From Rhodopirellula bahusiensis (GTDB lineage: Bacteria > Planctomycetota > Planctomycetia > Pirellulales > Pirellulaceae), in contig NZ_NIZW01000001.1 of NCBI RefSeq assembly GCF_002727185.1, positions 434,001 to 498,000 on the forward strand: 64,000 nucleotides of DNA. The letters are read 5' to 3'. A model generated the notes under the pieces. That model was not told the DNA's origin, did not search any database, and was given only the letters and a program-made list of their open reading frames with translations. This document shows, piece by piece, positions 60,604 through 64,000 of this stretch (position 1 is its first letter; every line of letters starts with the position of its first letter). A program made the position numbers and the translations under genes.

Positions 60604-61563
60604 GTGACTCACTTTGACGTTTTCAATGGCGACGCGGATGGCATTTGCGCGCTGCATCAACTGCGGCTGGCGGAACCCAAAGACAGCACGCTGGTGACAG
60701 GCGTCAAACGAGACATCAACCTTCTCAAACGTGTCCCCGCGGTCTCGGGCGACTCGGTGACCGTGCTCGACATTTCGCTCGACAAGAATCGCGACGAACT
60801 CCAGCGAGTCTTGGATGCTGAGGTTCCGGTCACCTACTTCGATCACCACTTCGCTGGCGACATTCCCGATTCGCCGCTGCTGTCGACGAACATCGACACC
60901 GCCGGCGACGTGTGCACCGGACTGCTCGTCAATCGATTCCTCAATGGTCAATTCTTGCCCTGGGCGGTCACCGCTCTGTACGGCGACAACCTGCACGACG
61001 CGGCAAAGTCCGCCGCCGCACCACTGAACCTCAACGATTCGCAACTCGCGGAACTGGAACAACTCGGCACGTTGCTCAACTACAACGGCTACGGCGGAAC
61101 ACTCGACGATCTCTACTTCGCACCCGACGACTTGTATCGCAAAGTCCAACCGTACGCGGACCCGTTTGAGTTCATCGCATCGGACACCACCTTTGAAACC
61201 CTTCGCGATGGTTTCGACAGCGACATGAAACGAGCGGCCTCGATCGAGCCCAAAATGGCGACCGAATCCTGTGCAGCGTTCCTGTTCCCCAACGATCCAT
61301 TCTCACGTCGAGTCAGCGGCGTCTACAGCAACCAACTGGCCCGCGAAAATCCAGGCCGAGCCCACGCGTTGCTGAGCGAACTGCCATCGGGCGATTACCT
61401 CGTCAGCGTCCGAGCTCCGCTAGCGACCAAAACCGGCGCCGACGAACTTGTTCGCCAATTCCCAACCGGAGGCGGCCGCAAAGCCGCAGCAGGAATCAAC
61501 CAACTCCCCGCCGACCAACTCCAAAAATTCCTCGACACCATGCAACAACAATTCGCCGGCTAG
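60604..61563 (+). CDS. DHH-superfamily phosphoesterase-like protein
   Basis: The GTG at 60604 gives 319 residues. The fold signature reads HFDVFNGDADGICALHQL (the usual DHH motif I with NGDAD), VTVLDISLDKN, YFDHHFAGDIPDS (DHH proper), with NIDTAGDVCTGLLVN following. The C-terminal DHHA1-like end is FPTGGGRKAAAGINQLP. These manganese enzymes cleave short oligonucleotides, pAp or polyphosphate; some relatives only bind nucleic acid. The central part, including FEFIASDTTFETLRDGFDS, does not match RecJ or NrnA well, so the substrate is open. It is free-standing between the GH43 and epimerase genes. Confidence 0.78.
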   Translation: MTHFDVFNGDADGICALHQLRLAEPKDSTLVTGVKRDINLLKRVPAVSGDSVTVLDISLDKNRDELQRVLDAEVPVTYFDHHFAGDIPDSPLLSTNIDTAGDVCTGLLVNRFLNGQFLPWAVTALYGDNLHDAAKSAAAPLNLNDSQLAELEQLGTLLNYNGYGGTLDDLYFAPDDLYRKVQPYADPFEFIASDTTFETLRDGFDSDMKRAASIEPKMATESCAAFLFPNDPFSRRVSGVYSNQLARENPGRAHALLSELPSGDYLVSVRAPLATKTGADELVRQFPTGGGRKAAAGINQLPADQLQKFLDTMQQQFAG

Positions 61564-61708
61564 GCGAATTCGCTGGCGAACCGCCCGCCTGGAGCCAAAT
61601 TGACGACTCGGTTGGGTCGCCCGTTTGTTCGCTTGCAGACTATGATGGGCCTCGGATGGCCGGTTGCTCGGTTGGCACTAGCAATAATTTTGGGACGAGG
61701 AGAGTTGA

Positions 61709-62773
61709 GTGGCCACGCGAGTTTTTATCACCGGGATCTGTGGCTTTGTTGGAAACACGATCGCCAAACTGGCGATCGACCAAGGCCTCTCTTGGGAAAT
61801 CTCAGGGATCGACAATCTCGCCCGCCCGGGCAGCGATCTGAATCGTCGCGATTTGACGTCCCGGGGTATCAACGTCATTCACGGTGACCTACGAAACGCG
61901 TCCGATTTAGATTGCGTAGGAGAAATCGACTGGGTGATCGATGCGGCTGCCAAGCCTTCTGTGATGGCTGGTGTTGACGGACAAACAAGCAGCCGGCAGC
62001 TTGTCGAGCACAATCTTGTCGGCACGATCAATGTACTGGAACTTTGTAAACGCACGCAGGCCGGGCTGGTCCTCCTCAGTAGCAGTCGAGTTTACTCGAT
62101 TCTTCCATTGGCGAATCTTTCGATTGGCATCAACAACGGGGCTTACTTTCCCAAGCCACCGTTCCCCGATGGCATGTCAGAAAAAGGGATCCGCGAGAGC
62201 TTTTCGACAACTCCCCCTGTATCGCTGTACGGGTCGACCAAGTGCGCATCCGAACAAATTGCACTTGAATACGCGGCAACTTTTGGATTCCCTTGTTTGG
62301 TCAATCGCTGCGGCATTCTGGCTGGTGCGGGACAATTTGGACGGCCGGATCAAGGCATCATCGCCTTCTGGATACACAGCCATCTTGCACGTCGTTCGTT
62401 GCACTACACAGGCTTTGACGCGTTGGGACATCAAGTTCGTGATTGTCTTCATCCGCGTGACTTACTGTCACTGATTGCCCACCAAATGACATCGGAGCTT
62501 CACGAGAAGCCTTTGATCACAAACGTTTCCGGAGGAATCGAATCGGCAATTTCTCTGCAGCAACTGACCGCCTGGTGTGACGAACATCTTGGTGCCCATG
62601 CAGTCGAATCTCAGCACACCACTCGGCCTTTCGATCTTCCGTGGGTGGTTCTGGACAACACACTGGCAAAATCGGCCTGGGGATGGCATCCTAAAACGAC
62701 GAAAGAGGAAATTTTCGCAGAGATCGCGGATTACGCCAAGGCAAACCCTGACTGGCTCGACATTTCAACATGA
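61709..62773 (+). CDS. NAD-dependent sugar-nucleotide epimerase (CDP-paratose 2-epimerase-like)
   Basis: A GTG start at 61709 with a GGACGAGGAG run 5-15 bases upstream gives 354 residues. The cofactor site is VFITGICGFVGNTIAKLA; catalysis is shown by LLSSSRVYSI and the YGSTKCASEQIA segment (Tyr-x3-Lys). GIDNLARPGSDLNRRDL and the C-terminal DLPWVVLDNT layout resemble the CDP-paratose epimerase (RfbE) branch of extended SDRs. It would invert or dehydrate a nucleotide sugar for surface polysaccharide. The following glycosyltransferase gene is 110 bases downstream and likely part of the same assembly. Confidence 0.85.
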   Translation: MATRVFITGICGFVGNTIAKLAIDQGLSWEISGIDNLARPGSDLNRRDLTSRGINVIHGDLRNASDLDCVGEIDWVIDAAAKPSVMAGVDGQTSSRQLVEHNLVGTINVLELCKRTQAGLVLLSSSRVYSILPLANLSIGINNGAYFPKPPFPDGMSEKGIRESFSTTPPVSLYGSTKCASEQIALEYAATFGFPCLVNRCGILAGAGQFGRPDQGIIAFWIHSHLARRSLHYTGFDALGHQVRDCLHPRDLLSLIAHQMTSELHEKPLITNVSGGIESAISLQQLTAWCDEHLGAHAVESQHTTRPFDLPWVVLDNTLAKSAWGWHPKTTKEEIFAEIADYAKANPDWLDIST

Positions 62774-62883
62774 CAGACGACAGCTCCTTTCCTGAATCAC
62801 AGTCGACTCATTGTTCTACTTTGAGCCAAGTCCTCCGATAAATCGATCGATGGAATCAATGCGAGAGAAAGTGGTTTAACGCG

Positions 62884-63705
62884 GTGTCCGACGAACAACA
62901 AAAACGAGAGAGCCCACCCCATCCAATCGAAGGGGGCGCACCCGATGGAGTAGTCGATCCGTTGCAACTCCTGTCGGTCGTTATTCCTGCTCGCGATGAA
63001 GAAGGCTGCATTCGTTCGAGCGTCGAGCATCTGCATCTGGAGTTACGACTCAAGGAAGTTCCGCACGAGATCGTCGTCGTCGATGACGGAAGTTCGGATC
63101 GAACCTGGGCGATCTTGTCTGAAATGGCAAACTCACTTCCGGCGTTGAAGCCCGTTCAAAACCTTGGTGAACACGGATTCGGTCTTGCGATCCGACACGG
63201 CATCGATCAATCCACGGGCGATGCTGTGGTCATCATGATGGCCGATGAATCGGACGATTGCCGCGACGTCGTCCGCTATTGGAATTTATTGAACGAAGGC
63301 TTCGACGCTGTCTTCGGAAGCCGATTTGTCAAAGGTGGAGGCGTTGTCGACTACCCCTGGTTCAAATTGTTTCTCAACCGGACAGCCAATCATCTGATCC
63401 GCTTCCTTTTTCGAATCAAGCTGAACGACACCACCAACGCCTTCAAAGCGTATCGCCGGACGACACTTGACGGATGCCGTCCATTCCTTTCGCCTCATTT
63501 CAATCTGACCGTCGAATTGCCATTGAAATCAATCGCTCGTGGTTATTCTTGGGTCGTCATTCCTATCACCTGGCGAAATCGTCGGACAGGATTGGCAAAA
63601 CTAAAAGTCCGTGAGATGGGAAGTCGCTACTTCTTCATCGTTGCCTATGTTTGGCTTGAGAAATACTTCAGCCGTGGTGACTACGCGAAACCTGAGAAAT
63701 TGTAG
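62884..63705 (+). CDS. Family 2 glycosyltransferase (dolichol-phosphate-mannose synthase-like)
   Basis: The GTG at 62884 gives 273 residues. A GT-A fold is clear: LSVVIPARDEEGCIRSSVEHL, EIVVVDDGSSDRTWAIL and GDAVVIMMADESDDCRDVV, where ADESDD takes the place of the DxD metal motif. NDTTNAFKAYRRTTLDGCRPF is the polyprenol-phosphate sugar transferase consensus. It has no membrane helices of its own, which suits the DPM1-like class. It should move a sugar from a nucleotide donor to a polyprenyl phosphate carrier. The adjacent epimerase probably supplies the sugar. The tail ends before an unrelated ArsR gene. Confidence 0.84.
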   Translation: MSDEQQKRESPPHPIEGGAPDGVVDPLQLLSVVIPARDEEGCIRSSVEHLHLELRLKEVPHEIVVVDDGSSDRTWAILSEMANSLPALKPVQNLGEHGFGLAIRHGIDQSTGDAVVIMMADESDDCRDVVRYWNLLNEGFDAVFGSRFVKGGGVVDYPWFKLFLNRTANHLIRFLFRIKLNDTTNAFKAYRRTTLDGCRPFLSPHFNLTVELPLKSIARGYSWVVIPITWRNRRTGLAKLKVREMGSRYFFIVAYVWLEKYFSRGDYAKPEKL

Positions 63706-63801
63706 GCTTCGAGTGAGGGAATGTTCCGCAAGAACGAGGAACAAGTTCGAGTCCAACAATGAGAACCAGCAATCTCCTTGCAACGACGGAATGTCCCTGA
63801 A

Positions 63802-64000
63802 TCACTTCCGTTCAGAAAACGACTTCAAACGCATCAATGCGTCTTCCCACTGCCCGGCGACGATATCCAGAAATTCATGCACTTCGCTGATTGCTTCTGA
63901 ACGAGCTACAAACCGGCGTTCTCGTCCGTGTGCTTCCTGGGAAACGAAGTTGGCTTCTTCGAGCACGCGTAGATGCCGGGTGACCGCTTGTCGAGTCACG
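63802..64000 (-). CDS. ArsR-family transcriptional regulator (N-terminus outside window)
   Basis: The frame is open past the window end on the minus strand, and about 66 codons to the stop at 63802 are visible. The recognition helix segment RQAVTRHLRVLEEANFV and wing region EAHGRERRFVA identify a small winged-helix repressor of the ArsR/SmtB fold. The C-terminal helix is EVHEFLDIVAGQWEDALMRL. No metal-binding cysteine pair is visible in this part. Relatives with this type of tail (QWEDALMRLKSF) usually sit beside an SRPBCC-domain protein gene, which would lie off the window. Confidence 0.78.
   Translation of the reverse strand, partial: VTRQAVTRHLRVLEEANFVSQEAHGRERRFVARSEAISEVHEFLDIVAGQWEDALMRLKSFSERK

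Noticed and set aside
1..64000. tRNA, rRNA, CRISPR array, insertion sequence or prophage
   Set aside because: No T-arm sequences in gaps, no regular repeats with spacers, no transposase, integrase or phage structural proteins were recognised.

Overview
The window looks like part of a chromosome of a planctomycete close to Rhodopirellula (Pirellulales). This rests on lineage-typical families: a DUF1559 protein with a type IV prepilin-like N-terminus, a giant secreted dehydrogenase/cytochrome c protein of the Pirellula/Verrucomicrobium type, a secreted sialidase and GH43 enzyme, Tat-exported PhoX/PhoD phosphatases, an acid-tailed ECF sigma factor, and moderate G+C coding sequence with many GTG/TTG starts. 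It reads as ordinary chromosome: no rRNA, tRNA, CRISPR array, insertion sequence or prophage was recognised. All calls come from reading the sequence and from memory of protein families; no search was run.

Layout. 1-6 kb: a cut-off YidR/DUF3748 protein, then a GntR regulator facing a sodium:solute symporter, a DapA/NanA-type aldolase and a Gfo/Idh/MocA oxidoreductase, a likely sugar-acid uptake and breakdown locus. 6-10 kb: a membrane protein, a PTPS/QueD enzyme, a DUF502 protein and ComF. 10-14.8 kb: an ECF sigma factor behind a long hairpin-rich leader, an esterase, a eukaryote-like cytosine deaminase, a coiled-coil/zinc-ribbon membrane protein and a ParE-type toxin-antitoxin pair. 14.8-20 kb: a UbiB kinase, an iron-type ABC permease, a ZIP and a CDF metal transporter. 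20-28.5 kb: PhoD, a phosphodiesterase, acylphosphatase, DNA gyrase A and a CbxX-type AAA ATPase.

28.7-37.8 kb is the most interesting block. It is a run of nine co-directional, mostly overlapping genes on the minus strand: lgt, ldhA, a methyltransferase, a geranylgeranyl-reductase-type flavoprotein, a type III polyketide synthase, an FAH-family dehydratase, a UbiA-like membrane protein, a second methyltransferase and a degenerate Rossmann protein. The core (PKS, flavoprotein, methyltransferase, UbiA-like) suggests a modified phenolic or quinone lipid. 38-49 kb carries a Tat-exported propeller protein, an Mrp ATPase, an SDR, an aquaglyceroporin, a CHASE3 hybrid histidine kinase, two tandem zinc-ribbon membrane paralogues, a small lipoprotein and a DUF1559 protein. 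49.5-57.2 kb has divergent phoX and phoD and the 1335-residue SGNH/dehydrogenase/cytochrome c fusion. A clear intrinsic terminator follows, then a sialidase, a GH43 enzyme, a DHH-like phosphoesterase, a sugar-nucleotide epimerase, a family 2 glycosyltransferase and a truncated ArsR regulator.

Functional threads: polymer and sialic-acid scavenging (sialidase, GH43, aldolase, symporter), phosphate scavenging (PhoX, two PhoD, a phosphodiesterase), metal balance (ZIP, CDF, iron-type permease) and one candidate specialised-metabolite pathway.
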